Shown here piece by piece: positions 17,618-27,640 of a stretch of DNA of 64,000 nucleotides. Both the position numbers and the translations under genes were made by a program. The notes beneath the pieces are model-generated. The model worked only from the letters and a program-made list of their open reading frames with translations, had not been told where the DNA came from and ran no database searches. The stretch's first letter is position 1. Each line of letters starts with the position of its first letter. Source of the stretch: Lentzea fradiae (GTDB taxonomy: Bacteria > Actinomycetota > Actinomycetes > Mycobacteriales > Pseudonocardiaceae); the NCBI RefSeq assembly GCF_900100955.1, contig NZ_FNCC01000019.1, forward strand, positions 1-64,000, given 5' to 3'.

Positions 17618-20600
17618 CTGGTGTCCTTCCGGTCCGCGTGAGCGGCCAACGAGGTCAGCCGGTCGTCCTCGAAGACCACCCGGATCGGCAGGTCGGTGCC
17701 GAGCCGCGAGTTGACCCTGGTGGTCATCCTGGCGGCGAGCAGCGAGTCGCCGCCGAGGTCGAAGAACCGCGCCGAACGGGGAATGGCGGGCAGTCCGAGC
17801 AGCTCCCGCCAGACCTCGGCGATCTCGGTCTCGGTGCCGGGCCGGGGTCCCTCCGCGGCGTCCTCACCCGGTCCGCCGACCGGGACGCGGGCCAGTGCGG
17901 CGCGGTCGAGCTTGCCCGACGGCGTGCGGGGCATGGCGGGAACGGCCGCGAACGCCGAGGGGACCATGTAGTCGGGCAGTGTCCGGCGCAGGGCCGCGCG
18001 CAGCCTGCCGGGGTCCACCGGGCCGTCGCCGGTGTGCCGGACGTAGCCGACGAGGCGTGGACCGGCAGCGGAGGCCACGACCAGTGCGGCGGCCTCGGCG
18101 ACGCCGTCGACCGCGCGCAGCGCCGCCTCCACCTCCCCCAGCTCCACCCGGTGGCCGCGGATCTTGACCTGGTCGTCGCGCCTGCCCGCCATCCGCAGGC
18201 CGCGCGGCGTCCAGCGACCGCGGTCACCGGTGAGGTAGCGCCGGGAGCCGGGCGGGCCCGCCGGGTCGGGGCGGTAGGCGGCCGCGGTGAGGCCGGGCCG
18301 GCCGAGGTAGCCGCGGGAGACGCCGACACCTGCCACGACGACGTCGCCGGGCGTCCCCGGCGGCACCGGATCGAGCCCGGCGTCGACGACGCCGACCGTG
18401 GTACCGGGCAGCGGACGGCCGACGGTGACGTCGTCGTCGACCAGGGTGGTCCAGGTCGAGCAGAAGCTGTCCTCGGTGGTGCCGTAGAGGTTGACCGCCC
18501 GCTCGGGGGCCAGGGCGCGGGCCCGCGCGGCCAGCGGCGCGGGCAGGGGCTCACCGCCGAGGCCGATCGTGCGCACCGACTCCGGCCAGCCGCCCAGGTC
18601 GAGGACCGCGGCCATGCTGGACGGGACGGCGGTGACCATGCTGATCCGGGCCCGGTCGGGCAGCACCGGCAGCTCCAGGACGTTCTCGGCGAGCACGGCC
18701 GCACCGCCCGCGGCCAGCGGGGCGAGCAGCTCGAACAGCGACAGGTCGAAGCCCAGCGAGGTCGCGGCGAGCACACCGGCGAGCTCCCGCTCGGTGAACG
18801 AGGTGCGGGCCCACACGATGCGGGCGAGCGCGCCTCGGTGGGTGACCGCGACACCCTTGGGCTTGCCGGTGGAGCCGGAGGTGTAGAGGACGTACGCCAG
18901 CTGCGAGTCGTTGACGAGCGGCGGTGGCAGCGCCCCCGCGGGCGCCTCGGCGACGACCTCGTCCACGGTGGCGAGCGGGACGTCCCAGGTGTCGAGCCAG
19001 GTGCTGGTCTCGGGGTCGCAGAGCACGAGCCGCACGCCGGCGTCGGCCAGCACCTCGGCGCGGCGTTCGGCCGGGTCGGTGAGCCGGACCGGCAGGTAGG
19101 CCGCGCCGGCGGCGAGGACGCCGAGCAGGGCCACCACCAGCGACGAGGTGCGCTCGTGGCAGAGGGCGACGCGGTCTTCCGCGCCGATCCCGCGGTGCCG
19201 CAGGCCGACGGCGAGGCGGTGGACCCGTGCGGCGAGCGCGCCGTAGCTCAGCGCGCCGTCGCGGGCGGTGACCGCGACGGCGTCCGGGGTCCTGGCCGCC
19301 TGGGCGAGGACGATCTCGTGCAGGAAGGTCGCGCCGAGCCGCGGCACCGGGCCGCCGTCGCCCCACCGCAGCAGTTCGGCGCGTTCGCCGGGATCGATGA
19401 GCGCGGCGCCGGTGGGGACGACGTCCGGGTCGGCGGCCACGGCGGCGGCGAGGCGGCCGAGCCGGGTGGCGACGCCCCGCACCGCGGCCTCGTCGAACAG
19501 GGTCGTGTCGTACTCGAAGGCGATCTCCGGTTCCGCGCCCGCGCCGAGCAGAACGCTCAGGTCGAACTTGGCGGTGGTGTTGTCCAGCGGTTCCAGCTCA
19601 CAGCGCACCCCCTCCAGGGTGAGCGTCACGCCGCGGGGCTGGTCGGCGACCATGACCTGGAACAGCGGGTTGCCGTCCGATCCGCCGGCGGCCAGGTCGC
19701 GCACCACGCGGGCGAACGGCACGTCCTGATGGGTGACGGCGTCGCGGATCTGCGTCCAGGTGCGCCGCAGCAGCACGCGGAACGTGGGCCGCCCGGTCAG
19801 GTCGGCCCGCAGCACGACCGTGTTGGCCACACAGCCGAACACCTCGGCCTCGGCGGCGGTCGTGCGACCGGAGACCGGAGTGCCGATGCCGAACTCGTCC
19901 TGGCCGCTCTGGATCGCCAGGACGGCGGTGAGCAGCGCGGTCAGCGCGGCGAACCGGGTGGTGCGCTCCCGGGCGCACAGCACGTCGAGTGCGGCGGTCG
20001 TGGAGGCGGGCAGGGTGGTCCTGACGACGGCGGCCGTCCTGGGGGCGCCGGGTTCGCGAACCCGGTCGGCGGGCAGGCGCAGGTCCGGCAGGCCCGCCAG
20101 GCGTCCGCGCCACCAGGCGAGTCCGTCGCCGTCGTCGCCGGTCCACCGCCGCCACTGCTCACCGGCCCAGGCGGCGAAAGAAGGCGCGGGATCGCCCGGC
20201 GAGTCCGCCGTGTAGGCCGCGCCGAGATCGCGAGCCAGCAGTTCCAGCGACCACCCGTCGCAGATGATGTGGTGCGCGGCGAAGACCAGCCGGTGCTCGC
20301 CGGGGGCCGTGCGCAGCAGCCTGGCCCGCCACGCCGGTCCGGCGGTCAGGTCGAACGGCGTGCGCGCGGTCGCGGCGGCGACCGCCCGAGCCCCTTCCTC
20401 GTCCACTTCGGACACCGGGAGCGCGACGGGCCCGGCGGGCAGCACCTCTTGGCGCACTTCGCCTTCGGCGGTGGTGAACCGGGTGCGCAGTCCCTCGTGG
20501 CGGGCGACGACAGCGGTGAACGCGCGTTCCAGGCGCGCGGTGTCCAGCGGACCGTGCAACCGCAGGACGCCCGCGACGGTGTAGGAGGTGTCGACCGGGT

Positions 20601-23600
20601 CCAGCGCCTGGATGAGCCAGAACCGCTCCTGGGTCGGGGACAGCGGAGACGAGCCGGTGGTGCCGGGGGCGGCCGGGCCTGCCGGGACCGCGGTGCCGTC
20701 AGCCAGCTGCTCGGCCAGGCCCGCGATGGTGGGCCGGGCGAACAGGCCGCCCAGCGGAACCCGGACGCCCGTGCGGGTCTCCAGGGCGGCCAGCAGCCGC
20801 GTGGCGAGCAGGGAGTGCCCGCCGCGCAGGAAGAAGTCGGCGTCCGGGTCGTGCTCGGCAGCGCCCAGCACGGCCGACCAGACCTCGGCGACCAGCCGTT
20901 CGGCCGGGGTCATGGCACGGGCGGCGGGCTTCGGTGGCCCCGGGGCCGGGACGTGGTCGAGCGCGTCGCGGTCGAGCTTGTCGCTCGCTGTCCTGGGCAG
21001 CCGGTGCACCGTGACGTACTGACGGGGCACAAGTGCCGACGGCAGCTCACGCGCCGCGTGCCCGCGCACCTCTTCGGCAGTGGCCTCGCCCGCGTAGTAG
21101 GCGACGAGGGCGGCGTCGGGGCGTCCGGCGTGGTGCACCCGGACGGCGACCTCGCGCACCCCCCGGCACCTCGCGAGCACCGACTCGACCTCGGCCGGCT
21201 CGATCCGCACGCCGCGCAGCTTGACCTGCCGGTCGCCGCGGCCGAGGAACAGCAGCTCTCCGTCGTGGCGCGAGCGCACCCGGTCCCCGGTGCGGTAGGC
21301 ACGCGCGCCGGGCTCCCCGCCGGGGTCGGCGACGAACCTCTGCGCGGTGAGGCCGGGGGCGCCCAGGTAGCCGCGGGCCAGCTTGGGGCCGGTCAGCAGC
21401 AGCTCACCGGGTGCCGCCGAGCCGACGAACCGGCCCGCGGCCGTGACGACGTGCGCACCGCACCGGGGCAGCGGACGGCCGATGGCGACCGGGCCGCCGT
21501 CCACCGGGTCGATCTCCGCGGTGGTGGAGTAGGTGGTGTCCTCGGCCGGGCCGTACAGGTTGACCACCCGATCCACACCCGCGGCCGCGAGGTCGCGCAC
21601 GAGCGGCAACGGCAGCGGTTCGCCCGCGAGGTTGGCCGTGCGCACGCCTCCCGGCAGGCCGCGGGTCAGCAGTTCCGCCGCCACGGACGGCACGGTGTTC
21701 AGCAACGTCACGTGCTCGCGCTCGCGGAGGCGAGGCAGGTCGAGCGTGTGCTCGGCGAGGACGACCGTGCCGCCCGCGGCGAGCGTCACGAGCAGTTCGA
21801 AGACCGACAGGTCGAACACCAGCGGTGTGCCCGCCAGCACCGAGGACATCTCCGCCGGTGCATGGGCGTTCACCGCCCACTCGGCGAGCGCGGCGAGGCC
21901 ACCCCTGGTCAGCGCCACGCTCTTGGGACGCCCGGTGGACCCGGAGGTGAACAGCACGTAGGCGAGCTGACCGGGGTGGACCAGGTGGTTGACCGGGTCC
22001 GCCGGGGCCTGCGGAGCCTCCGGCACGAGCCGGGGCACCTCGGCGGGCAGGAGGTCACCGGCCGAGGTGATCACGACGACGGGCCTGGTCTGCTCCAGCA
22101 ACGCGCGCCTGCGGGCCTCGGGCAGCGTCACGTCCAGGGGGAAGTAGGCGCCGCCCGCCTGGAGCACGGCGAGCAACGCGACCAGGAGACCGGGGGTGCG
22201 GGGCAGGGCGATGCCGACCAGCGCCTCCGGTCCCACTCCGAGATCGCGCAGCCGGCGGGCCAGACCACCGCCCGCCTCGACCAGTCCCCGGTAGCTGAGG
22301 ACGTGCTCGCCCTGCCGCACGGCGATCGCGTCGGGGGTGGTCCGGGCGTGCGCGAGGATCCTGGCGACGACGTCGTCCGGCTGCCCGTCCACCGCGGGGC
22401 CTGCCAGGGGCGCGGGGTCCGGGGAACCGAGCAGCTCGGCGACGCGTGCACCGGGGTCGGCCAGCACGGCGCGGAGCACCGCCACGTACTCGTCGAGCAG
22501 CGATCCGGCAGTGCTCCCGGCGAACACCTCGCGGGCGTACCTCAGCGCGACCGCCGTCTCCTCCTCGCCGAGGTCGATCTCCAGCGTGACGCCGACCGGT
22601 GAGTCCGGCGACGGCAACGGCACCGACCGCAGGGCCAGCGTGCCGAGTCCGAACGCCGTGCCACCCAGGCCGAGCGCCATCGCGGCGGTCCCCGGCGGGG
22701 CGAACCCCGGCGGCTGGTGCAGCACGAACAACGCGTCGAACAGCGGGGTGCGCCCGTCCGGCCGGGACGCGCCGGTCTCCCGCACCACCGTGCTGAAGGG
22801 CAGCTCCTGGTGGTCGAGCGCGGCGAGCACGGTGCCGTGCACGCGCACGGCCAGTTCGGTGAACGTCGAGCTCCCGCTCACCTCGGTGCGCAGCGGCAGC
22901 GGGTTGGCCAGGAACCCGACGACCGCGCGGGAGCGGGGATCGGTCCGGCAGGAGGCGGGTGCGCCGACGGTGATCGGGGCCGCGGCCGGACCGGCAGGGT
23001 CGTGGCCGAACAGCACGGCCTTCCAGCCGGCGAGCAGCAGGCTGAACGGGCTCACGCCGAGCCCGGCGGCGAGGTCGCGCACCGCCTTGGCGGTGAGGTC
23101 GGGCAGGGCGCGCGAGACCAGCGCGGTCGCCCGCACCGCGCCGCCGGGCCGCGGCCGGTCCTCGGGCAACGCGGGCACCGGGTGCTCGGTGCCGAGTGCG
23201 TCCCGCCACCACCGCCGCGACCGTTCCGGATCGGCGGGACCGGACCGCGCGGCGGCCGGCACGGGAGGCAGCCCGGGGTCTGTTCCCGCCGCCAGCGCCC
23301 GGTGGACGACGTCGAACTCGGCCAGCAGCAGCGAGGCCGACCACAGGTCGACCGCCGCGTGGTGGGCGGCGAGCACGAGCAGGTCACCCTCGGCCCGGCG
23401 CAGCACCGCGGCGCGCACCAGTGGTTGCGCGGCCAGGTCGAACGGGGCCAGCGCCACCCGGTCGAGCTCGGCGTCCACTTCGGACGGAGACCAGCCGGAG
23501 GAGTCCACGACGGACACCCGGACGGCGGTGGGCGGCAGCAGTCGTCCGGTGGGGACGCCGTCGACGACGTCGAGGGCGGTGCGCAACGCCGGGTGCCGCC

Positions 23601-25809
23601 GGGCGAGGTGCCGCAGCGTGGCCTCCAGCAGAGGCACGTCGACCGGTCCCCCGGCGCGGAACGCGCGCGACAGCACGTTCACCGTGGTGCCGGGGTGCGC
23701 CTGCTCCTGGTACCAGGCCGCGACCTGGGCGGGGGTCAGCTCGGCCGGGGAGCCGGTGACGGCGGACGCCGGATCGGCGGGTGCGGGCGCATCGGCAGCG
23801 GACTCGCTGGCAGCGGGAGCAACGGCCACAGGAACCGCGGACGCGGACACAGCCGTCGCGGGGTCGGCCTTCGCGCGGTCGGGCGTCGCAGGACCGGCGG
23901 GCACAGCCGGGAGCAGGTCCGCGAGCACGTTCCCCAGCGCGTCCAGCGACTCGGCTTCGGCGAGCGCCGCGAGGGGCAGCCGGATGCCCAGGCGCGCGGC
24001 GATGTCGCCCTGGAGCTGGGCCAGCAGCAGCGAGTCGACCCCGGCGGCGAGCAGTGACCGGGACGGGTCCACGCGGTGGGCGGCCACGCCCGTCGCCGCG
24101 GCCAGCCACGCGCGCAGGGACGCGGTGAGGGCGGCGGTCCGCTCGCCGGGGTCCAGGGCGTGCACCGACCGCGCGGTGAGCATCGGCGGCAGGGCGGTGC
24201 CGTCACCGTCCGCGGTGCCCGTCCTGTCCTCGGCCAGCAGGCGCAGCGCCCCACCGAGGTAGGCGGCCCTGGTGGCTCCTCGCCGCACCTTGCCGCTGGT
24301 GGTGCGGGGCAGTCCGCCGCGGCGGGCGAACGCGACCGCGGCGGGGTTGACGCCCGTGGCGGCGGTGACGGCGGCGCGGACGGCCGCGGCGAGCGCGGTG
24401 CGGGTCTCGTCGGCGTCGTCGCGGCCGGTGGGGATCTCGACCACGACCACGAGGCGTTCGCCGTCGTCGGTGTCCACGCCGAACGCGGCCGCGGCGGTGC
24501 CGCGCAGGACCGGGTCGGCCGCCCGCACGGCCTCCTCCACGTCCTCGGGGAAGAGGTTGCGGCCGCGGATGACCACGGAGTCCTTGCGCCTGCCGTGCAC
24601 GCACAGCTCGCCGTCCAGTACCAGGCCGAGGTCACCGGTGCGCAGCCAGCCGTCCGGGGTGAACGCCTGCTCGGTGGCATCCGGCCTGCCCCAGTAGCCC
24701 GAGGTGACGCTGCCGCCCCGCACCAGCACCTCGCCGGTGGCACCGGGCGGCAGAGCGGCGCCGGTCTCCGGGTCGGCGATCTTGAGCTCCTGGCCGCCGA
24801 GGACCGTTCCGCAGCCGGTGAGCTCGACGTCGTCCGCGGGGTGCCGCGCGGTCCGCAAGCCCTCGCCGCGGCGACCGCCGGACACGATCAGCGTCGACTC
24901 AGCCAGGCCGTAGCACGGGTACAGCGCCTCCCGCCGGAAACCCGCGGGGGCGAACGCCTCGGCGAAGCGGCGCAGCGTGGCGGGCCGCACCGGTTCCGAG
25001 CCGGTGAACGCGACCTGCCAGCAGGACAGGTCGAGCGCGGCGCGCTGCTCCGGTGTGGTGCGGTCCACGCACATGTCGAAGGCGAAGTTGGGGCCGCCGG
25101 ACACCGTCGCCCGGTGCTCGGCGATGGCCTCCAGCCAGGTCAGCGGGCGGCGGGCGAACGCCTGCGGGGGCATCAGCGTCCCGGGCACCCCCGCCCACAG
25201 CGGTTCGAGGACGCCGCCGATGAGGCCCATGTCGTGGTAGGGCGGCAACCAGCCGAGGATGTGGTCGTCCCGGCCGATGGACATGCCGTCGCGGATGGCG
25301 CCGAGGTTGTGCGCGAGGTTGGCGTGGGTGACCACCACGCCTTTGGGCGTGCCGGTCGACCCGGACGTGTACTGGAGGAACGCGACGTCTTCCACCCGGT
25401 CGTGCCGCGGCTGTCGCGGGGTGTCCAGCTCGACCAGGCCGTCCGCGGTCAGCGCGGCGACGGCGCCGCAGTCGACCGCCAGCGGGTGACCGGACAGTCC
25501 GGCCCCGGCGGTGCGCAGGCCCGGCCTGGGTTGCAGCGGCACGGCGACGACCCCGGCCGCCAGGCACCCCAGGAACGCCGTCACGTAGGCGATCCCGGGC
25601 GGCAGCGACAGCACCACGCGGGCGCCGCGCCCGGCGGGGGCGAGCGACGCCGCGGTCTCGGCCACCGCGTCGGCCAGCCGCCGGTAGGAGATCTCGGCGG
25701 ACGCGCCGGGCTCGTCGGTGAGGTAGCGGTAGGCCAGGTCGCCAGGGCGCCGCTCGGCGAGCTCGCCGAGCCGGGCGACGAGTGGGGGCGCGCTGTCCCG
25801 CGGTGCCAT
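17614..25809 (-). CDS. FAAL-loading NRPS: FAAL-ACP-C-A(Ala)-PCP-C-A-PCP
   Basis: 2731 residues. Residues ~1-560 are a fatty acyl-AMP ligase (YTSGSTGTPKG ~148, WLPPYHDMGLIGG, GYWGRPDATEQAF), which activates a carboxylic acid as acyl-AMP. Next is a carrier domain (GVDSLL ~591). Module 1: C with HHAAVDL (~816; the usual Gly is Leu), A with TSGSTGRPKS (~1288), carrier RGGHSLL (~1666). Module 2: C with HHIICDG (~1847), A with TSGSTGKPKG (~2310), carrier GGDSLL (~2687). The hand-read code of A1 is DLFNNALTYK, an established alanine code (saframycin-type synthetases, from memory). A2 reads about D-L-F-T-G-G-L-F-C-K, unassigned. The product is inferred to be an N-acyl-Ala-X chain handed to the following C-A-PCP-C* protein. 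The stop overlaps the next start; the BtrH-like gene ends 9 bp upstream. Confidence 0.93.
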   Translation of the reverse strand: MAPRDSAPPLVARLGELAERRPGDLAYRYLTDEPGASAEISYRRLADAVAETAASLAPAGRGARVVLSLPPGIAYVTAFLGCLAAGVVAVPLQPRPGLRTAGAGLSGHPLAVDCGAVAALTADGLVELDTPRQPRHDRVEDVAFLQYTSGSTGTPKGVVVTHANLAHNLGAIRDGMSIGRDDHILGWLPPYHDMGLIGGVLEPLWAGVPGTLMPPQAFARRPLTWLEAIAEHRATVSGGPNFAFDMCVDRTTPEQRAALDLSCWQVAFTGSEPVRPATLRRFAEAFAPAGFRREALYPCYGLAESTLIVSGGRRGEGLRTARHPADDVELTGCGTVLGGQELKIADPETGAALPPGATGEVLVRGGSVTSGYWGRPDATEQAFTPDGWLRTGDLGLVLDGELCVHGRRKDSVVIRGRNLFPEDVEEAVRAADPVLRGTAAAAFGVDTDDGERLVVVVEIPTGRDDADETRTALAAAVRAAVTAATGVNPAAVAFARRGGLPRTTSGKVRRGATRAAYLGGALRLLAEDRTGTADGDGTALPPMLTARSVHALDPGERTAALTASLRAWLAAATGVAAHRVDPSRSLLAAGVDSLLLAQLQGDIAARLGIRLPLAALAEAESLDALGNVLADLLPAVPAGPATPDRAKADPATAVSASAVPVAVAPAASESAADAPAPADPASAVTGSPAELTPAQVAAWYQEQAHPGTTVNVLSRAFRAGGPVDVPLLEATLRHLARRHPALRTALDVVDGVPTGRLLPPTAVRVSVVDSSGWSPSEVDAELDRVALAPFDLAAQPLVRAAVLRRAEGDLLVLAAHHAAVDLWSASLLLAEFDVVHRALAAGTDPGLPPVPAAARSGPADPERSRRWWRDALGTEHPVPALPEDRPRPGGAVRATALVSRALPDLTAKAVRDLAAGLGVSPFSLLLAGWKAVLFGHDPAGPAAAPITVGAPASCRTDPRSRAVVGFLANPLPLRTEVSGSSTFTELAVRVHGTVLAALDHQELPFSTVVRETGASRPDGRTPLFDALFVLHQPPGFAPPGTAAMALGLGGTAFGLGTLALRSVPLPSPDSPVGVTLEIDLGEEETAVALRYAREVFAGSTAGSLLDEYVAVLRAVLADPGARVAELLGSPDPAPLAGPAVDGQPDDVVARILAHARTTPDAIAVRQGEHVLSYRGLVEAGGGLARRLRDLGVGPEALVGIALPRTPGLLVALLAVLQAGGAYFPLDVTLPEARRRALLEQTRPVVVITSAGDLLPAEVPRLVPEAPQAPADPVNHLVHPGQLAYVLFTSGSTGRPKSVALTRGGLAALAEWAVNAHAPAEMSSVLAGTPLVFDLSVFELLVTLAAGGTVVLAEHTLDLPRLREREHVTLLNTVPSVAAELLTRGLPGGVRTANLAGEPLPLPLVRDLAAAGVDRVVNLYGPAEDTTYSTTAEIDPVDGGPVAIGRPLPRCGAHVVTAAGRFVGSAAPGELLLTGPKLARGYLGAPGLTAQRFVADPGGEPGARAYRTGDRVRSRHDGELLFLGRGDRQVKLRGVRIEPAEVESVLARCRGVREVAVRVHHAGRPDAALVAYYAGEATAEEVRGHAARELPSALVPRQYVTVHRLPRTASDKLDRDALDHVPAPGPPKPAARAMTPAERLVAEVWSAVLGAAEHDPDADFFLRGGHSLLATRLLAALETRTGVRVPLGGLFARPTIAGLAEQLADGTAVPAGPAAPGTTGSSPLSPTQERFWLIQALDPVDTSYTVAGVLRLHGPLDTARLERAFTAVVARHEGLRTRFTTAEGEVRQEVLPAGPVALPVSEVDEEGARAVAAATARTPFDLTAGPAWRARLLRTAPGEHRLVFAAHHIICDGWSLELLARDLGAAYTADSPGDPAPSFAAWAGEQWRRWTGDDGDGLAWWRGRLAGLPDLRLPADRVREPGAPRTAAVVRTTLPASTTAALDVLCARERTTRFAALTALLTAVLAIQSGQDEFGIGTPVSGRTTAAEAEVFGCVANTVVLRADLTGRPTFRVLLRRTWTQIRDAVTHQDVPFARVVRDLAAGGSDGNPLFQVMVADQPRGVTLTLEGVRCELEPLDNTTAKFDLSVLLGAGAEPEIAFEYDTTLFDEAAVRGVATRLGRLAAAVAADPDVVPTGAALIDPGERAELLRWGDGGPVPRLGATFLHEIVLAQAARTPDAVAVTARDGALSYGALAARVHRLAVGLRHRGIGAEDRVALCHERTSSLVVALLGVLAAGAAYLPVRLTDPAERRAEVLADAGVRLVLCDPETSTWLDTWDVPLATVDEVVAEAPAGALPPPLVNDSQLAYVLYTSGSTGKPKGVAVTHRGALARIVWARTSFTERELAGVLAATSLGFDLSLFELLAPLAAGGAAVLAENVLELPVLPDRARISMVTAVPSSMAAVLDLGGWPESVRTIGLGGEPLPAPLAARARALAPERAVNLYGTTEDSFCSTWTTLVDDDVTVGRPLPGTTVGVVDAGLDPVPPGTPGDVVVAGVGVSRGYLGRPGLTAAAYRPDPAGPPGSRRYLTGDRGRWTPRGLRMAGRRDDQVKIRGHRVELGEVEAALRAVDGVAEAAALVVASAAGPRLVGYVRHTGDGPVDPGRLRAALRRTLPDYMVPSAFAAVPAMPRTPSGKLDRAALARVPVGGPGEDAAEGPRPGTETEIAEVWRELLGLPAIPRSARFFDLGGDSLLAARMTTRVNSRLGTDLPIRVVFEDDRLTSLAAHADRKDTR

Positions 25810-25818
25810 CCGTGCCGC

Positions 25819-26853
25819 CTACTTCACCAGCGCCGCGGCTGCCGCCTCCAGCCGCGCCACCGCGTCGCGGTGGCCGGCGGTGAACCGCCGCACCCGGTCC
25901 CGCAGCTGGTCGGTGTGGCGGTGGCCGGTGGTGGAGCCGTGAGCACCGAGGATGCGTAGCGGTGTCCACTGGTTGGCGAGCCGGTCGACCTGGCGCCCGG
26001 CGTGCACCAGCGGGTCGCAGCCGAACCGGTTGCCCATGTCCCGCAGGAAGTCCGCGTGCAGCGCGGCGGCCGACTGGGCGGCCCAGCCGGCGGTGTACAG
26101 CTCGGCGAGCGCGACGCCCGCATCCTCGATGTCGTCGGCGCGGTCGCACACCCCCTCCAGCCAGGTGGTCAGCCCGGTCAGGCCGGACCAGCCGGGGCCG
26201 GGGGCGGGTTCGGCGAAGCCACGTGCGTTGGCGGTCACGACGTCGGCCACCCATTCCCGTTCCACGGCGGGAAACGCCCCGTCGACGGTGACGTCGATCC
26301 AGCGGCCCCTGATGCCCGCCCCCGCGAAGAAGTAGTCCCTGGTGTCGGGCCGGGAGTCGTTGGCGGACGACCGGGCGCGCTGGAAGTCGGCGAGCGAGAC
26401 CGGGCCCGAGTACTGGGGCGGCGTCGACTCCAGGACGTACACCTCCCCGGCCTCGTCGTCGAAGCCCCACACCACCATCAGGTGCGCGGCGTGCACGTCG
26501 CCGTAGGCGGGGCGGATCGGCATGTGGAAGTTGTCCACCGCGGCGATCGCCGGCCTGCCGTCGATGATCGAGGCGCGGATGTCCTGCCAGGACGACTCCA
26601 CGTCCTCCTGTTCACGCCAGGTCGCCCGCACCGGGTGGTGCGGCATGAGGTTGTCGCCGAGCGTCGGCCGGGGCGCGGGGTGGTAGAACTCCTCGGTGGC
26701 CACCGGTCCGGGCGCGTGGTGGAACTCCCAGGCCGCGCCCATCACCGCGACCGGGTCCTGGCCGTGGCGCAACAGCAAGGTGCCGAAGCAGTCCTGGAGA
26801 CAGCTGCACAGGTCGTGGAACCAGAAGTCCAGGTCGTCCAGCAGAACCCTCAT
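25819..26853 (-). CDS. BtrH-like acyltransferase (BtrH N-terminal plus DUF4872-like C-terminal)
   Basis: 344 residues. The N-terminal half resembles the butirosin BtrH N-terminal domain: a Cys-rich opening HDLCSCLQDCFGTLLLRHG, then DIRASIIDGRPAIAAVDNF, HAAHLMVVWGFDD and VSLADFQRARSS. This order matches a papain-like fold with Cys and His as likely catalytic residues. The C-terminal ~150 residues are helical, like the DUF4872 partner domain. BtrH transfers an acyl group from a carrier protein to an aminoglycoside amine, so a carrier-to-amine transfer is plausible here too. Because no thioesterase domain is found in the window, this is a candidate off-loading or fragment-joining enzyme (inference). 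One nucleotide separates its ATG from the upstream stop, and the FAAL-NRPS follows after 9 bp. Confidence 0.65.
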   Translation of the reverse strand: MRVLLDDLDFWFHDLCSCLQDCFGTLLLRHGQDPVAVMGAAWEFHHAPGPVATEEFYHPAPRPTLGDNLMPHHPVRATWREQEDVESSWQDIRASIIDGRPAIAAVDNFHMPIRPAYGDVHAAHLMVVWGFDDEAGEVYVLESTPPQYSGPVSLADFQRARSSANDSRPDTRDYFFAGAGIRGRWIDVTVDGAFPAVEREWVADVVTANARGFAEPAPGPGWSGLTGLTTWLEGVCDRADDIEDAGVALAELYTAGWAAQSAAALHADFLRDMGNRFGCDPLVHAGRQVDRLANQWTPLRILGAHGSTTGHRHTDQLRDRVRRFTAGHRDAVARLEAAAAALVK

Positions 26854-26854
26854 G

Positions 26855-27460
26855 TCAGCACCACCCCATCGACACCGCGGTCATCGCGAAGACGTGGATC
26901 GCGATGTTGTCCGGCAGCCTCAGGTAGGCCAGCGGTTGCTGGCGCGGCACGGGAAGGCGCTGCTGCCAGATCCTCGGGGCGATCCCCCGCTGCACGTGCC
27001 GCGGGAAGTGGATGCGGCTGCAAGGCACCGCCTCGACCTCGCCGAAGTGCGACGGGGCGGCGGCCCAGAAGTCGGAGACGCGCAGCCACTCGTCGTCGGC
27101 CTCGCCGCTCGCGTAGTGCAGGTGCACGACGTCCTCGGAACGACGTTCGGAGCACGCCAGCAGGTAGATCCAGTCGTAGCGGCCGGGCGGCAGGTCCACC
27201 CGCTGCCCCTCGCAGCGCACGTTGTCCGGCAGGCCCGACCCCACCTCCGGGAAGCGGAACGGCACGTCGGTGTACCGGAAGAGCGATCCGGCGGCCGGCA
27301 GGTCCGCGGCGGGCAGCGAATTCTTCCAGACGTTCAGGCCACCCCGGCCGAGGTCGGTTTCCACGGTCGCGCCGATGTTGTTGAACAACGGCCCCAGATC
27401 GATCGGAACCGCACGTGCCGTGCCCACGATGGAATGTTCATCCACAGCCGCGAACGCCAT
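26855..27460 (-). CDS. Uncharacterised beta-rich protein, first gene of the leftward NRPS operon
   Basis: 201 residues, ATG 27460 with GGGAG 5 nt upstream. No signal peptide or membrane segment. The sequence is beta-strand rich with several Trp/aromatic positions: DLGPLFNNIG, NSLPAADLP near the start; YDWIYLLACSERR in the middle; a final LAYLRLPDNIAIHVFAM stretch that looks like an edge strand of a jelly-roll or carbohydrate-binding-like sandwich. I do not recognise the family. It leads the operon containing the BtrH-like protein and two NRPSs, with 1 bp to the next start, so a role in assembly or release is likely but unspecified. Confidence 0.6.
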   Translation of the reverse strand: MAFAAVDEHSIVGTARAVPIDLGPLFNNIGATVETDLGRGGLNVWKNSLPAADLPAAGSLFRYTDVPFRFPEVGSGLPDNVRCEGQRVDLPPGRYDWIYLLACSERRSEDVVHLHYASGEADDEWLRVSDFWAAAPSHFGEVEAVPCSRIHFPRHVQRGIAPRIWQQRLPVPRQQPLAYLRLPDNIAIHVFAMTAVSMGWC

Positions 27461-27516
27461 CTCTTCTCCCGCCGTGCCGGACTCCGGGGATTACACCGCA
27501 CCAGTCGACCGAGCCA

Positions 27517-27545
27517 GTCTCACCGGCGATGAACAGCGGCGTCAA
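27517..27545 (-). promoter_or_regulatory. Weak candidate promoter for the leftward NRPS operon
   Basis: On the minus strand TTGACG (27545-27540) is followed after 17 nt by TGAGAC (27522-27517). It lies 57 nt before the start of the first leftward gene. The -35 element is good; the -10 element is poor, so confidence is low. Confidence 0.25.
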
Positions 27546-27640
27546 GAGCAGAAAAGCGGTAATCACAACGCTTACCCACCACTCGCCGAACTGCTTACCC
27601 ACAGAGTGGACGGACTTTGCCGACTCGTCTTCGAACAGCG

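Noticed and set aside
17638..22602. A 1654-codon open frame on the plus strand
   Set aside because: It is antisense to the FAAL-NRPS, whose domains are continuous and intact; the plus-strand translation is low-complexity Gly/Arg/Gln-rich without any domain, a normal effect of GC-rich third positions.
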